DNA of 64,000 bases, taken from NCBI GenBank assembly GCA_017311185.1, contig JAESUZ010003505.1, positions 1,240,001 through 1,304,000 of the forward strand, read 5' to 3'. Each line of letters opens with the position of its first letter. The stretch's first letter is position 1. This DNA is from Proteles cristata cristata. Taxonomy: Eukaryota; Chordata; Mammalia; Carnivora; Hyaenidae. A model generated the notes under the pieces. That model made no database searches. It saw nothing but the letters and a program-made list of their open reading frames with translations, and had not been told where the DNA came from. Positions 11,644 to 24,275 of the stretch are shown here, in pieces. A program made the position numbers and the translations under genes.

Positions 11644-12169
11644 ATCTCACATCAGGAACTAGGAAATTCATTGGGTTTCTTAAAATTTGAGTAAAGGAAT
11701 TAACATGCATATAAAGTCTTCTCATCCCTTTTTACAACTGATAGATTTCCAAGCATATGTTTGACCCACATAAAGGGTTAAGGGTGGTCATTGATGCCTA
11801 CCACTGTTTTTTACTTTTTGTCATCTCAGGCTTGAAGCACCCTCTGCCATCTCAGGGCCAGTGTGGTCCTCCCCTCCCACCCAACTCCTCAGGGAATTCT
11901 GGAACTGCAGAGTCTTTTTCTCCCCTCTGGAACTTTTTCTGACCTACTTCTCAGACACCAGAGCCCTCACAGAAAATCTAATACTTTATTCAGTTTTTTG
12001 GAGTAGCTGGCCTAGTAAAGTGCCCCTCATAGGAAAACAGACCCTGATCCCCTGCTCCTTTCTGAGCCACCACAGATCTTACTATTCCCATGAGCAGACT
12101 TAGTCGCCTATTGCCTGTTACAGACAGCTATCTTTGCCATGCGACAACATCTGTAGAATTGTAGTCCTT
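11644..12169. other. No identified feature
   Basis: Unique sequence with moderate GC; no feature supportable. Confidence 0.5.
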
Positions 12170-12312
12170 TGGAGAATAAGAGGAACCTGAGATCAGCTTC
12201 CCGATGGCAAGGAATTTTGTCCCTTCTGTCCCTTGATGTGCCCCAAGAGCTTAGAACAGTGCCTGGCACATAGGTGGCACTTAAAAGCACACATTTATTG
12301 AATGCATAGTAA
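12170..12312 (+). repeat. L2 (or MIR) 3' end relic
   Basis: AGAACAGTGCCTGGCACATA followed by GGTGGCACTTAAAAGC and TTTATTGAATGCATAG is the conserved 3' end shared by L2 and related MIR elements. Confidence 0.65.
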
Positions 12313-12974
12313 TAAAAGGGAGAAAAGTAATAAAAGTGAGTTGCTCTGCTGCTCAGCTATTTCTCACTTTGCTGTCTGATTTGCCAGAGTAGGAATATGG
12401 TGTGGATATAGATCACTAGGTCCTTGGTTAAGCTTCTTCTGGAATTCAAGTGCACTATTTGGTCATTGTGAATCTGAGAATTAAAACCTGACTCATTATA
12501 TGTGCTCTAAATTCTATTGTTGCTACACTACAATTTACTGAGTCTCTTTTTTTTTTATGATTTAATGTGTACATTTTTTTTCAATGAGTAGGTGGCATGG
12601 AATGTCAGGATGTGGTCTGTGATGATAAGATTCAGCCTGCTCTCTCACTTATTTACCCAGCTAGGGTTGATTAGTCCTTTCTCATTGGATTTCACTACTG
12701 TCTGCTAGAATTTACTGGAGTTCTCACTGATGAATACATAACCTGCTAAATATCTAAAAGGTGTACTAAACCTATAAAAAATTTATAGACCCTGAAGAGT
12801 AAGGCTTTGACATTTTCTATTGTTTGGAGTTTAGCCAGCCAGTGAAGTTACTTCTGGTCTCAGGATAGTTTTTCCATCCTGCCACTAGATGTCAGAAACA
12901 ATAAGAGTCAGCTTGTATCTACATTGTCAGAAAAGAACCATATTCCAGAACTATGCTTTTCAGTCTTTCTCAGA
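12313..12974. other. No identified feature
   Basis: Unique sequence; no coding or repeat signal recognised. Confidence 0.5.
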
Positions 12975-13110
12975 ATTGACATTCATTTATTCAGTAAATA
13001 CTTATTGAATGCGCACTATGTGTCAGCCACAGTTTTAAGGATTCGGGATACATCAGGAAGCAAAACAGACTATAACAGACCTAAATGACAAAGAGAGACA
13101 TGATAGAGCT
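12975..13110 (+). repeat. Ancient interspersed repeat relic
   Basis: TTCATTTATTCAGTAAATAC, TATTGAATGCGCACTATG and GGATACATCAGGAAGCAAAA follow a very common old mammalian repeat. I do not recall the family with certainty. Confidence 0.5.
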
Positions 13111-13795
13111 AGGTGGTATGTCCAGATAAGAAAGGACTGGAAAACAGAAAGAGGGTAGAAGTAATCAGAAGGAAGCTTCTGGTAGGCAGTGGTAGATAAA
13201 GCAGAGAAGGGTGGGCAGGTCCTTAAGGTGGATATCAAAAGGGTTCGGGTTTCCTGAGGTCTTCTAGGAAGCAGACATCCAGAATGGGATGAGGTCTGCA
13301 AGAGATTAATAGGTGGGAAGCACGTATGAAAGGGGGACAGAGCCAAAGAAGGTGGGGAGAGCATTTCGCCTGCCATCAATTTCTATCCCTGTGAAGTAGA
13401 AAGGAAGACAGGAGCACTGAGGAAGGAGTGCACCTTTGTAGTGCACCTCTGATGGCCAGACTGATGGGGGACACTGAGCCCAAGCTACTCTTGTATCTTT
13501 TAGGAACCCCCTGCACTCGTACCCCTGCTGTGCTGGCTGAGGGCAGGCTTGGGATTTGTGTGCTCTTAGACAAAGGACAATGGGTAGAGAGGGGCAGTGG
13601 TTGGTGCTGGTCAGGGAAGTTCACCACAGGGTACCCAAGAGATGCAATTTCCATTGTGGCCTCAGAATTCAAGAAGGCTAGAGGTAGAAAGAAGAAGAGA
13701 AGGAACAAGAGAGAAAATACATGCAGTTACTGGATAAGCTATTACAAACTTAGTGGACAGCACCTAGTAGACATTAACTTATTTTTATTCTCTTA
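13111..13795. other. Unique sequence with overlapping open frames
   Basis: Frames of 108, 110 and 128 codons overlap on both strands (13053-13814). No domain, splice context or known protein is recognisable, and mutual overlap argues against coding. Confidence 0.5.
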
Positions 13796-13810
13796 CTGTT
13801 TTTATTTGGT

Positions 13811-13843
<33 letters not shown>

Positions 13844-14023
13844 CAAAAGAAAGAGAGAACATGAGCAGGAGAAGGGCAGAGAGTGAGGGAGAGAGAAAAT
13901 TCCAAGCAGGTTCTGCACATCAGCGCAAAGTCCGATGTGGGACTCAGTCCTACGAACTGTGAGACCATGACCTGAGCCAAAATCAAGTCATATGATTAAC
14001 TGACTGAGCCACCCAGGTACCCA
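13796..14023 (-). mobile_element. Feline CAN-SINE, reverse, diverged
   Basis: It ends CTGAGCCACCCAGGTACCC. The GA tract is long, while the tail complement is eroded. No clear flanking duplication was found. Confidence 0.88.
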
Positions 14024-15170
14024 GGAATTCATTAAATCCTATGGAATTTTTAAATTATTCCATTCTTTACATTTTTTGTTATTTATCCTCAGTGTAGAAC
14101 TATATATTCTTGAATAGTAATTAAAATAATATAATGGGAAAAAAATGAAAAAAAAACATAATGAAACAAAGCATCTGTTCCTTCTAATACCAAACTCTTT
14201 GTTTTTGGACATAAGTTATAAAGTCTTTTGTTCCATCCTCTCTGTCACATGAAACCTTAACAACATTTTGACCTCAAAGACATGCCAGTAATTCCTGTTT
14301 CTTACTATACATTTTATTGCTATGCTCTTTTTCCTTTCAGAGAAAAGGAGGAGAAAAAGAGAATATACTCATATATTTGACTACCATGATATGAGTCTTT
14401 ATAATACTTATTGGCTCAAATAAGAAGCAGGCATTTTTACAGCTGTACAGTTTATCTTATCATATTTTATCCATAGAGATGCTGCAAGAATCTGTAAACC
14501 ATAGATAAACCATCATTCTGATAAACTATGAAATTTAAACAAGTTTACAAGAATTTTTCTACTTAGAAACTTCTGTCGGTTTTAGAGATTTGGTTCAGCA
14601 GTTCCCAAAGTTTGAGTGCTTGAGTAAGAAGTTCCCAAAAACCTAAAGTACTAAACAAATGGCCTGAGAGCATCATGAAAAGTAACCTGTTAAAATTTTC
14701 AGTACTTCCTACAGCAGCTCAAGGAGAAAATCCCAACAAAATGTGATTTTTGTTTTTAATGTACTGCTGTTTTTTGTTATTGTTGTTGTTTTTTTTTCCT
14801 TTTTGGTAACAGAGTTAAAATAAGAAGGTATATAAAATATGATAAAGATTACAAAAGTAGAGTAAGCCTATATTCAATTACAAAAATGAAAATATGAAAA
14901 TGTGATTGTCTTATTACTCTGATAGACGCAATATATTTCTTAAATACTTTTTATTAAAGAAATAGGAATCTTTATGTTAATTTATACAGTCAAATGACTG
15001 TACCATTTTTAGTACCATTTCATTACCATTTTTAGTAGACAATATTTATATGCTGATAATACAAAACTGTCAATCCTTGCTAATAAGATATGAATTGGTG
15101 AAAACATGAAATGTAGGAAATTATTCCTTAAGGAATTGGATCAAGGGAAACTAAGTGCCACCTAGTAGAT
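14024..15170. other. AT-rich unique sequence
   Basis: No SINE or assignable older repeat. Several A- and T-homopolymers are present. Confidence 0.5.
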
Positions 15171-15269
15171 TTCTTCCCTCCCCTCCCCTTCCCTCCCCTT
15201 CCCTCCCCTTCCCTTCCCTTCCCTCCCCTCCCCTCCCCTTCTCTCTCTCTCTCTCTTTCTCTCTCTCTC
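15171..15269. repeat. 99-nt pure polypyrimidine tract
   Basis: The plus strand is uninterrupted C/T, first CCCTT/CCCCT-type units and then CT repeats. Mirror-like purine/pyrimidine tracts of this type can form triplex DNA. Confidence 0.95.
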
Positions 15270-16302
15270 GTCAAAGGCATAAATGATTTGCTGCCAAAAT
15301 TTAATTTCTAGCCAGTGTTAGAAAATAAAAAATTTGTGGTAGACACTTATTGACTATTTAAAAACATTTTGTTCTATTAAAATAGACAAGCATTAAAATT
15401 ATATCCTTATTCAGCCCCTGTTCTGGACGCACAAGGCCCCTTTCTGAAACAAGTATATTGTTCAGAATAAGCCTGTCTCCAATATCTCAAATGAGAAATG
15501 GGTAGAATTCAAAGAAATATGCTTTCAAAGCAGGGAATAAACCTTGAGGGTATCATATGGGTATAGTTTGCACACTAAGAAACTCGGAGATGTTTGCACA
15601 AATCCTACAGAAATTGAGGCCTCAGAAGAGGCCATTAATAAAGTTGAAATTCCCCAAAGATTTAGTCCTACAAAATACACAGTGAGTAATTTGATAGCTA
15701 TATTTAATACCTGCTTTTATGCTTCTGTTCAGCTGAGGGAAAACTCTTCCAAAGTTCCTATCCAATCACTCTTCCTAGGTCCTTGGCTATCAAGGGAACA
15801 AATCCTCTTTTCCTCCATAGAAATACTCTCATTTATTTGAATATGGTGATTGATTCAGAAGTAAATGAGTTTGATAAAGATCATAGTAGACAAACTTCAC
15901 CTAAAAAGATAAAAGGAGAAAGAGCTATTACACCAACACAGAAATAACATTAATTACTTCCCTTTATTGAAGTGAGAATTATTTTATTTTTACATACAGC
16001 ATCATTATATGGAAGTCACTGGGACCTAGCATTGGAGAGGAAGGACTTAGGAATTATTTAAATCAAGACCTTCATTCTACAGCACTGAAAATGAGCTAGA
16101 GAAGGTAAATTAACAGATTAGATACCTAAGTTGCAACAGAATTGAGAGATTAAGTAACTAATTATAGAGAAGCCAATATATCATAAAAGTTTCCAGAGGT
16201 TTCTACATCCAGCTTTGTTTTTCAACCACTTAGAATGTTATTATTCATTTTGAATTGAATGAACCTTTAAAAATAATTTTTGTTATAGAAGTAATCCATG
16301 CA
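15270..16302. other. No identified feature
   Basis: Unique sequence. A 98-codon plus-strand frame at 15544-15840 has no recognisable homology. Confidence 0.5.
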
Positions 16303-16310
16303 AATAGTTT

Positions 16311-16530
16311 ATTTTTAATTATTTTTAATGTTTTATTTATTTTTGAGAGAGAGATAGAGACAGCATGAGCAGGGGAGGGGCAGAGAGAGAGGGAGACACA
16401 GAATCTGAAGCAGGCTCCAGGCTCAAAGCTGTCAGCACAGAGCCCGATGTGGGGCCCGAACCCACAAGCCATTATCTCATGACCTGAGCCTAAGTCAGAT
16501 GCTTAACCGACTGAGCCACCCAGGAGCCCC
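16311..16530 (-). mobile_element. Feline CAN-SINE, reverse
   Basis: Well-preserved reverse copy ending ACTGAGCCACCCAGGAGCCC. The flanks share a short TAG(G)TTT, so any target duplication is weak. Confidence 0.94.
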
Positions 16531-16570
16531 TAGGTTTGTTTGTTTGTTTGTTTGTGTGTTTGTTTGTTTT
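16531..16570. repeat. (TTTG)n microsatellite
   Basis: About nine TTTG units with one TGTG variant sit directly against the SINE head. Confidence 0.9.
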
Positions 16571-17384
16571 AATGCTGGCAATTCAGGGATATATAAAATG
16601 TATATTGAAATTCTTGATCACTCCCAATCCCCCAATATGCCAATTTTATTCTCCATCAACCATTAGGAATACAAATTTATAGTTACCCTTGTCATCATTA
16701 TCATATTTTACCACATATTTATTTTTATGTTTCTTAGTTTATGAAATTTAGAAAGACTCTCTTGGCCTCCAATAAAAATTTCAAGATTTACTTTAACAAC
16801 TCTACTCTCTGATGTATTAATTATATTCTTATTTATATTTACATCATCATCATTGAGTATTTGATGTTCCAGCTACAGTGTGATCTAAAATAGAATTAAT
16901 AGCATTTACCATTATGTGATAATGTGATTTTTTTTGTTCTGAAACTAAATGCAATAATTTGACTCATAAAATGTGATGTGCAATCCTGCCTTTCAAGTGA
17001 TACCAATTTAAAAAGATGTTACCATTCATCACAGTATATTATATCTGCTATTACTTTCTTTCTAGCTTCTTCTCACTCATAGTCTCTACTGTTGCTTACA
17101 AACCATGTTGCCTCCTTTCTTGAAATTATCTATGTTTTTTTAATTGGTGAAGTTGAGAAGTAATTTTTTTTCATATAGGTTGAGTGGGAGTAAACTTTTT
17201 GAGCCGTTGCTCTTATACTTAATTTGATAAATGAGCCAGCCATAAAAGTTCACGTTCAAATTCTTTTTTCTTCAGAATTTGAAGAATTGTTACTTCCTAA
17301 CACCACTGTTCTTCTCTGCTGTTAGTTGTCATACTTTGGTTAGACTGACTCTCACCCTGTAAAAGAACATTCTAGTTATTCACT
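16571..17384. other. No identified feature
   Basis: AT-rich unique sequence. Confidence 0.5.
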
Positions 17385-17660
17385 GGAATGAATCTGCTCT
17401 CCTTCTCCAAGGACACACAGATTACATTTCCCAGCCTCCTTTACGTTAGGCCAGGTATCAAAAGTGGAGATGGTATATTCCTTTTAGGGGCCAAGGCTTT
17501 TATGAAGCAACTATGGTTTTCTGCATTGTTTCCTTTCCACCACTGGGCATTAAATGGCGGAGTTACTAGGTGGAAGAAACTTGGTTCCCTGAATTAATGT
17601 GTGAAGGAAAGCCACCCAGACTGCTATTTTAAGCTATTAAGCATGAGAAATGAACATCTA
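17385..17660 (+). repeat. Possible ancient repeat relic
   Basis: CATTTCCCAGCCTCCTTTAC, GGGGCCAAGGCTTTTATGAA and TTTTAAGCTATTAAGCATGA resemble a common old LTR- or LINE-derived repeat. Assignment is weak. Confidence 0.3.
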
Positions 17661-19138
17661 ATTGTAAGACTGAAGTGTATTTTTATAGGAGCTATCATTC
17701 TTCTTTTCCTCTCTGGACTTTTTTTTTTTTTTTAGGATGTCTTCTTTGTCCTTGGAGTTCTGAAACCTCACCTGGATGTGTGTAGGTTTGAGAGTATTTC
17801 ACACATCCTCATGAGGACATGGTGGGTCATTTCAATCTCAAAACTTGGAAAGAACATTTCTGTTACTCTTTCTCTACATTTTCTTTACCAATATTATCTC
17901 TACCCTCTTCTTTCCGATCTCCTATGGGATAAATGTTGGACTTGTTAAAACTTGCCTCCACCACCATACACTTTTTGGTACTATCTGTCACCCTTTTGTC
18001 TTTCACCGTACAGAGGATAGATCGATACCTCAACTCTGGCTCCAAGATGGCCAACAAAGTTTAATGCTGTATTCTATTAAATGCCCTGTCCGTTTGGTGA
18101 AAGGGAGGAGTGTGAGCACACTTTTAATATCCAGAGGTCTTTGCTTCTGACCACTCTGTTTTTATAGCAATTGGATCTACTTTTATGTATTTTTAATGAA
18201 TATACTCTCTTCTCGGATCTGTTTAAGAATTCTAATTAAAAAGAATTATCTTCAGTTCCAAGAAACATCTCTGTTTTTCTGTAATGGAAGTTTTTCTCTT
18301 GTTCTCATCCTCCACCCTTTTGGTTTTTCTCAAGAGTCTGATAAGCTGCCATTGCTCCTTCATGGTTCTTGATGAAGCAATAGGCTGGAGTTTTCTGGTG
18401 TCTCAAGATCTGTTTCCCCACACGTTTCTCTATACACAAAAAGGCAGGGACAGAGTTCTAGGCACTTTCTAGGTACTTGGGTGGGTCAGCGATGTGAACC
18501 GAGCAGGCTCCCTGCTGGGAAGGTGCACAGGAAATAAGCAGGAGGGCCAGGGACCCTTTCGTAGCCAGGAACAGGAGACCCTTTCTCTGCAGAGCTGTTT
18601 TTGTTTGTTTGTTTGTTTTAATATATTTTACTGGCGGAGACATGTCTTTTCTGTCTTCTTCCCTCAGTCTGTCTACCTTGCAGTTTGCACCACTTCTCGC
18701 TAAAGTCTCAAACCCTCTGATGAGTCTCCTTTGCTAAGTGGCTCACCTTCCTCCCTGAGAAACCGTCCTTGGGCTTTGCTGACCACACAAGCAACTGCTT
18801 TCTGGCCCATATCTGAGCGAGAGAGAGAAACAAGAGGGGCAAGGGCCTGAGGGCCTGGCTCTTCTGACAGGAGTCCGTGATGTTCCAGGTGGTGTCTGTC
18901 CGTTTTCTCATTCGGTTTCTCCAGTCAGCCACGGACAGATACCTGTCCTACAGAGGAGAAGGGCCTGGCTCCCCAGGCCCAGCCTGCAGATACCCAGACT
19001 TGACTGTGCCGCTTACCAGGGCTGAAACCTTCAGCAGTGACATTTTGTGAGCTTCAGACTTTGCATGTGGAAAGTGAATTAATCACAGCACATACATCAG
19101 AGGATTCCAGTGAGGGGTGCACTACTTAATAAATGTTG
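17661..19138. other. Unique sequence, no identified feature
   Basis: No SINE. A short TTTG run lies near 18600. GC rises at 18480-19020 without a CpG cluster. Open frames up to 101 codons look non-coding. Confidence 0.5.
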
Positions 19139-19541
19139 TAGAGGTTTTCTGGGACATACGTAACAAAATAACACAGACGGGGTACCTGAAACAGTGGAAT
19201 TGTGTTGTCTTACAGTTCTGGAGAATAGATGTCCAAGATTAAGGTGTCAGGGAGGCTGCGTTTTCCTGAGGCCTTTCTCCTTGGCTTGCAGATGACAGTC
19301 TTCTTGCTGTGTCCTCACATGGTTGTGCCGTGTCCAAGGATCCATGTCCCAATTTCCCCTTCTTATAAGGAAACCTGTCTGTCATGTTGGATTAGGACTC
19401 GCCCATATGACTTAATTTTACCTTGATTACTTTTTTGAAACCTCATCACCAAATACAGTCGCTTTCCGAGTTACTGGGGTTCAAGCTTCAACATGTGGGT
19501 TTGGGAAGGTTATAGTATATGGTTTGGTCCCTAACACGTGT
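19139..19541 (-). repeat. ERVL-MaLR LTR relic, reverse
   Basis: The order TAACAAAATAACACAGACGG, TTACAGTTCTGGAGAATAGA, GCTGTGTCCTCACATGGTTG and TTGGATTAGGACTCGCCC is the reverse complement of an MLT1/MST-type LTR. Non-coding. Confidence 0.75.
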
Positions 19542-22500
19542 AAGCCACTTGGAAAGTCTCTGCACTTAATAATCTCTTCACAGGTGAGAGATATTAATAG
19601 AAAGAAGCAGCTTCTCTTCTCTTTATTTATATCCTGGTCATCTGTTTTTCCGTTTGCTGTCAGACAGTGTGTGTTAGTACTGAGGGGCTCAGCGCGCCCA
19701 CCTTGACCCACGGAGGAGGGAATTCCCCACCTGGACACAGGGCTAATGTATGAGGGGCCTTCTAGATTCCGTCCTTACATCTGTGCTTACCCCCGGAATA
19801 CTCCCTCTTGCTTCTAAAATCAGATAATTGTCTTCGTGGAGTTAAGTAGGCAGGCAGTAAGCTGGGAAGGTTGAACATATTCTTTCTTGACTTCTAGAGA
19901 AAATGTGATAGAATATGGATTTTTCAGTGAATCCTTATTATTATACCAAACCGGTCACTTTGAATTTTGAAATGTAAATTATCTCTACATCTTTGCAGAA
20001 ACTTTCAACTCAGCATCTTTTTACAGAAATGTGCAGATGGCCGAGATAATAGCAGACTTCATATTTGGGAAATGTCTGAAGCTGAGGGGAATTCCGAAAC
20101 CAAAATTTCTGAGTCGCGTTTTGCTCTGGGTCACCATGAAGAGGGGCCTAGGTCTGTCAAGAACGGGAGAGGGCTTTTTCTTGTTTCCTAGTCAATCCCC
20201 AGCCCACTTGGGTTATACTAACAGTCCTCACAAACATTCCCAAGACTGGGGACCTTCGCCGCAGGATGAAGAAAATATTTGTAAGGCTGCACCATGGTTC
20301 CTCAGAAGAAACCCCCATAAGCTTAGAGAGAGAGCATGATGGAGGCCGGTCTCTGTCTCTAGAGACTCACAATACAGCCGACACTCCGCCCTTCACTGTT
20401 CCCAGCCTCTTCTGTGGAAACCCAAGGAGTTCTTCTCCACACGCACTTTGAGAGAGAATCTGTGTAAAGTATTAGTCTCTGATGGAGAGATCTTTAATAA
20501 CATAGAATGTTTTCAAAAAAAATAAACCCTGTAAAAAAAAACAGCTCGGGTAGGAGTACAAAGGCCCCCAGACCCTGATCATGGTAAGGAGTATCGGAAT
20601 GTTTTCTCTAGGGGAGAAGAGAAAGAGGAAACATGGGAACCTAAGCCCCCGCTGGAAGGAGAGAATATCAGGGTTAAGTGGGGGAGGTATTTTCACCCAA
20701 GTAGGAAATGACCCCACCTTGATACTTCCTCTTAATACCCTCTAGAGTTTCGACTGAATCAGGTTCAGAATTTCTCCCAGTCAAGGAATTAAGAGCCTTG
20801 GCCATGTCAGCTACCAGAGGTCCAGAAGTGTGCATATCGTTTGGTTTTATACAATAGGGAGAACTATCCTAGGAGCCTGGTTGTCTTGCATTTATTCTGT
20901 TTTTCTTGAAAAGGTAGGGCATGCCAGCAGAGACACGCTACCATTCCTGCATGCTTTGCAGCTCAAGGCACCTAGGAGAAATAGTACATGCAGCAGAGAA
21001 AGGAAAGTGTAGCTCCAGGAAAATAATTAAAGGAATGAGGAGCCACCAGCAAGAAAGGCCACAGTGGGTTCATGAGATATCCCAGTTTTCCTGCCGCCTT
21101 GCTTTGAGCAGTCTTTTGTAAGAAACACCACAGATGACCAGACTTTCCCTTTCTCAAACTCTCAAAATACCACTGCATTTATTAAAAATGTTGGAAAACA
21201 AACCATTGGCTTCCTTTGTAGGGTCTGTGGAAGAGTTACCTGCTTGGGCTCTTGTGAACCTCTTGGTGTCTCTGCCTCGTAAACGATGCTGTGCCTTAAA
21301 TTTACTTCCGTCAGGCAATTAATTCCAAGGAGCACAGGCTCATATTGCAAGCACATATGTTTGCTTTAGAAATAAAGTTGTTAATGGCTAAATGTATTCA
21401 TTGTCCCTCGTTTCACAAGCTCAGGATGGCAGGCACCATAATGTTTTCCAAGTACTGGTGACTGTTTCTCTTTGCACGGGGCACTGGCCTGTCTCTCACA
21501 TTCACAGCTGTTGTACACGCTCTGCATTTAGAAAAAGAAAAGGGAGCAGAGAAGGCAGAAATCATTTGTGATTGGTGTGTGAACAAGAGCTGGCTTAGAG
21601 GCTCCTGCTCTGTCTCTGGGATGAGGATGATCCTTGATTGACCTTGAGGCACTTGATGAAGACAGTGGAGTCCATCCAGGTGCAGGTGATCTGGGCTAAT
21701 CAAGACAAAGTGTCTATGACTTTAAACTGCAAAAAAGAGTATCCGACATTCAGGAGAGAGGAAGAAAACTCTTTTGCTGTCAGTGGGGAGAAGGGACTGG
21801 GATTCCCAACCCAGGGACATTGAACCTCGTTCTCAAGGACGTCTTCACCCTGGTGGCCAAGGTCCTCATGGTCTGCAAAGGAAAACCAACAGTCTTGTGG
21901 TGCTGCCAGTGGTCTTAAAGTTGGAAGCATTTTATTAATTTGTCTTTGAAGAATGTTTTATATTCTCGGCATTAACCATCCATTCTAAATTCACTTATTT
22001 CTTAAAAGACATAGAGTACATTATTAGATATGAAGCATTAACTATAGAAACATAGACCTACACACACACATTCATGCACAGACACTCACACTTACATGCT
22101 TGAGTGGGTTTTCAAGAAATAATGAGCAGTGAGACCAGGGAAAAGATGGAGGTTTGTACGTACTGTTTTAGACCCATCCATATGGCTTAAGTGGTTTACT
22201 ATGTGCAGGTATTAATTTTCTAATAAAGGGAAAATGGTTGGTTGCAGCCATGACATTTCCCTTCTAATAGTTATATACTTCAAAATGATTCACATTATCA
22301 GAGTTGTATTATGTCACAATATTCCAGGCAGAGTTCCACCACGTCATGCTATGAAGCACAGTCTTTAGGGAGTTGGCCATGCCTTGTGTGCGCAGAGCAG
22401 AATGTTGGCTAATTGCTTTTGAACATCATGTCTGCTCGGCAGTCAAGAGAGACAGGGAGACCACAGTCTGCAGTGTGCATGCTTGTTCCAATGCTCTCAC

Positions 22501-22969
22501 TCTCAACAGTGTCCTGATGTGGACGGCAAATTTTGTGATCACTCTCGTTATGGACAGCCTAGTGAGCTGTTTGTTGAGCCTCTCATCTGCCCTTGAAAAT
22601 CATAATTTCCGTTTTAAAAGGGAGTCACTGTGATAGCTTCTTTACAGGCATTATTCAAGTTTAATCTCAAATAGATTTTTGAGGCAGATGAAAATATTTA
22701 ATGATGAAGAAATGGTTTGGGAACGTGCCCATGATTTTGTCTGAAACATTATCACGTTGATTATCTCACCCGCTGATTTCACGAACTCACTCATACCCTG
22801 TCATTGTCAATGTCTGGCCTCTCAAAACATTCATATACATGCAGACTCCTAACATCTGTGTAATCCATCCCACTTACTCCTAGCCTCTTCTAATAATATC
22901 CTACTATGACTAGCAAAGGTAATAAGGATTCAGAAATAGACCTCATCTTTGTTTTGCACTCAAAATCTG
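19542..22969. other. Unique sequence, no identified feature
   Basis: About 3.4 kb with no SINE or assignable repeat. Overlapping frames of 80-102 codons at 20.0-20.4 kb and 21.4-21.9 kb have no recognisable domains. The unusually low repeat load is the only notable property. Confidence 0.5.
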
Positions 22970-23160
22970 TTCTTTTTGGGAAGTTTCCTTGTCCCCTTAG
23001 CCTAGATCACTTTTGCTTCTTGCACACCTCCTGCACACTCAAAGCCCCTTTCAAAGCAGTTATCAGTTTAGAAAGATCTTTCTGATGAAGGAGCCTATCC
23101 CTAGTGTTCTAAGCTCCTCGAAGGTAGGCAACACTTTGTTTTTTCTTTTAATTATTTCTC
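22970..23160 (+). repeat. Possible L2 3'-end relic
   Basis: GGGAAGTTTCCTTGTCCCC and later TAAGCTCCTCGAAGGTAGGC match the order of the L2 3' region. Confidence 0.45.
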
Positions 23161-23190
23161 CCCCAAGCTTATTGTGTGAATAACACTGTC

Positions 23191-23219
23191 ACATTAATAG
23201 ACATTAATAGACATTAATG
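23191..23219. repeat. Short tandem ACATTAATAG repeat
   Basis: Three copies of ACATTAATAG-type units lie in tandem. Confidence 0.8.
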
Positions 23220-23608
23220 TTGTGTTGGTGGAAGACTCATTGGTGAGATCACTAGAACAGCCAGAGGAGGGGCGCCAGCACTCCCCATCTATTATGAAGA
23301 ATTCTGCAGAAACAGAGGAGGGTGGCTTGCTTTCTTCAGAGGGTCAAACCTGCACTCACAGAGCCAGAATACCTCTGGTTTTGGAAGTGGGTATAAAATC
23401 CTGCTTCAGATAAACTGCAGGTGTCCTTCTTGAAAAAGTCTTCATTCTATCACTTCGTTTTGCTCCAGGTAACTTGCTGAGAACCTGGACCCTCACTGAA
23501 GTCCTTTCTCATTGTTTTGCCCCAGCACAAAAGTTTAGCCTTTATAACAATGATTTTGTCATATCATAATTATTTCCATAGTTTTATCACTGTGTAGCTT
23601 GAAAATGG
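23220..23608. other. No identified feature
   Basis: Unique sequence. Confidence 0.5.
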
Positions 23609-23614
23609 CAAACA

Positions 23615-23651
<37 letters not shown>
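23609..23651. repeat. (CA)n microsatellite
   Basis: About 21 dinucleotide units, uninterrupted. Confidence 0.97.
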
Positions 23652-23653
<2 letters not shown>

Positions 23654-24060
23654 CTTTGGGAGAGCAATTATTCATATTGAATAGTGGGGTAGGGGTGGGC
23701 ATGACAGAGAGCCATCAAGTAGCGAAATGTTCCCACCCCCAAAGAGCCCTTTTAAATGTCCACAGTGGTATGATTTTAAGCAGTGCTTTTATTATTTACA
23801 TTTTATTGCTGGATAAATCATCTCACATTGAAATAAAGGGAATGACATAAACTAACTACCCGCACTGGTTAGAATGTTCCTCTCCTTTGAAATCACCAAC
23901 AACCTAAGGAAATGTTTTAAATTGATGCAGAAAACCTAATATTTCTATTTCAATCCTGACTCTGAATGAGGGAAGTCTAGAAGATGGTTGCCCCAGGACC
24001 AAAATTCCATCTATTTTCTTTCTTCCTCTAACAATACTGGACTTACAGTTTGTAAAATAG
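23652..24060. other. No identified feature
   Basis: Unique sequence. Confidence 0.5.
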
Positions 24061-24066
24061 ATGTTC

Positions 24067-24275
24067 TGGGGGGCTCCTGGGTGGCCCAGTTGAGTGAGCA
24101 CCTGACTCTTGATTTCAGATCAGGACAGGATCCCAGGGTTGTGGGATGGAGCCCTGTGTCAGGCTCCATGCTGGACATAGAGCCTGCTTGAGACTCTCTC
24201 TCTCTCCCCCTGCTCCTCCCCTGGTCATGCTTTCTCTCTACAAATAAATAAAAATTAAAAAACAAAAGAAAGAAA
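24067..24275 (+). mobile_element. Older CAN-SINE variant, forward
   Basis: It begins GGGGGGCTCCTGGGTGGCCC. The middle, GATCAGGACAGGATCCCAGG, differs from the other copies and is closer to a generic carnivore CAN-SINE. This suggests an older insertion or a different subfamily. Confidence 0.85.

Noticed and set aside
11411..11725. 104-codon minus frame rich in Ile, Tyr, Cys
   Set aside because: Translation of the GATA microsatellite.
13428..13814. 128-codon frame as a gene
   Set aside because: It overlaps other open frames on the opposite strand, ends beside a SINE, and has no recognisable protein.
23609..23651. Regular repeats as a CRISPR-like array
   Set aside because: Plain dinucleotide microsatellite; no spacers. 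The organism is a mammal.
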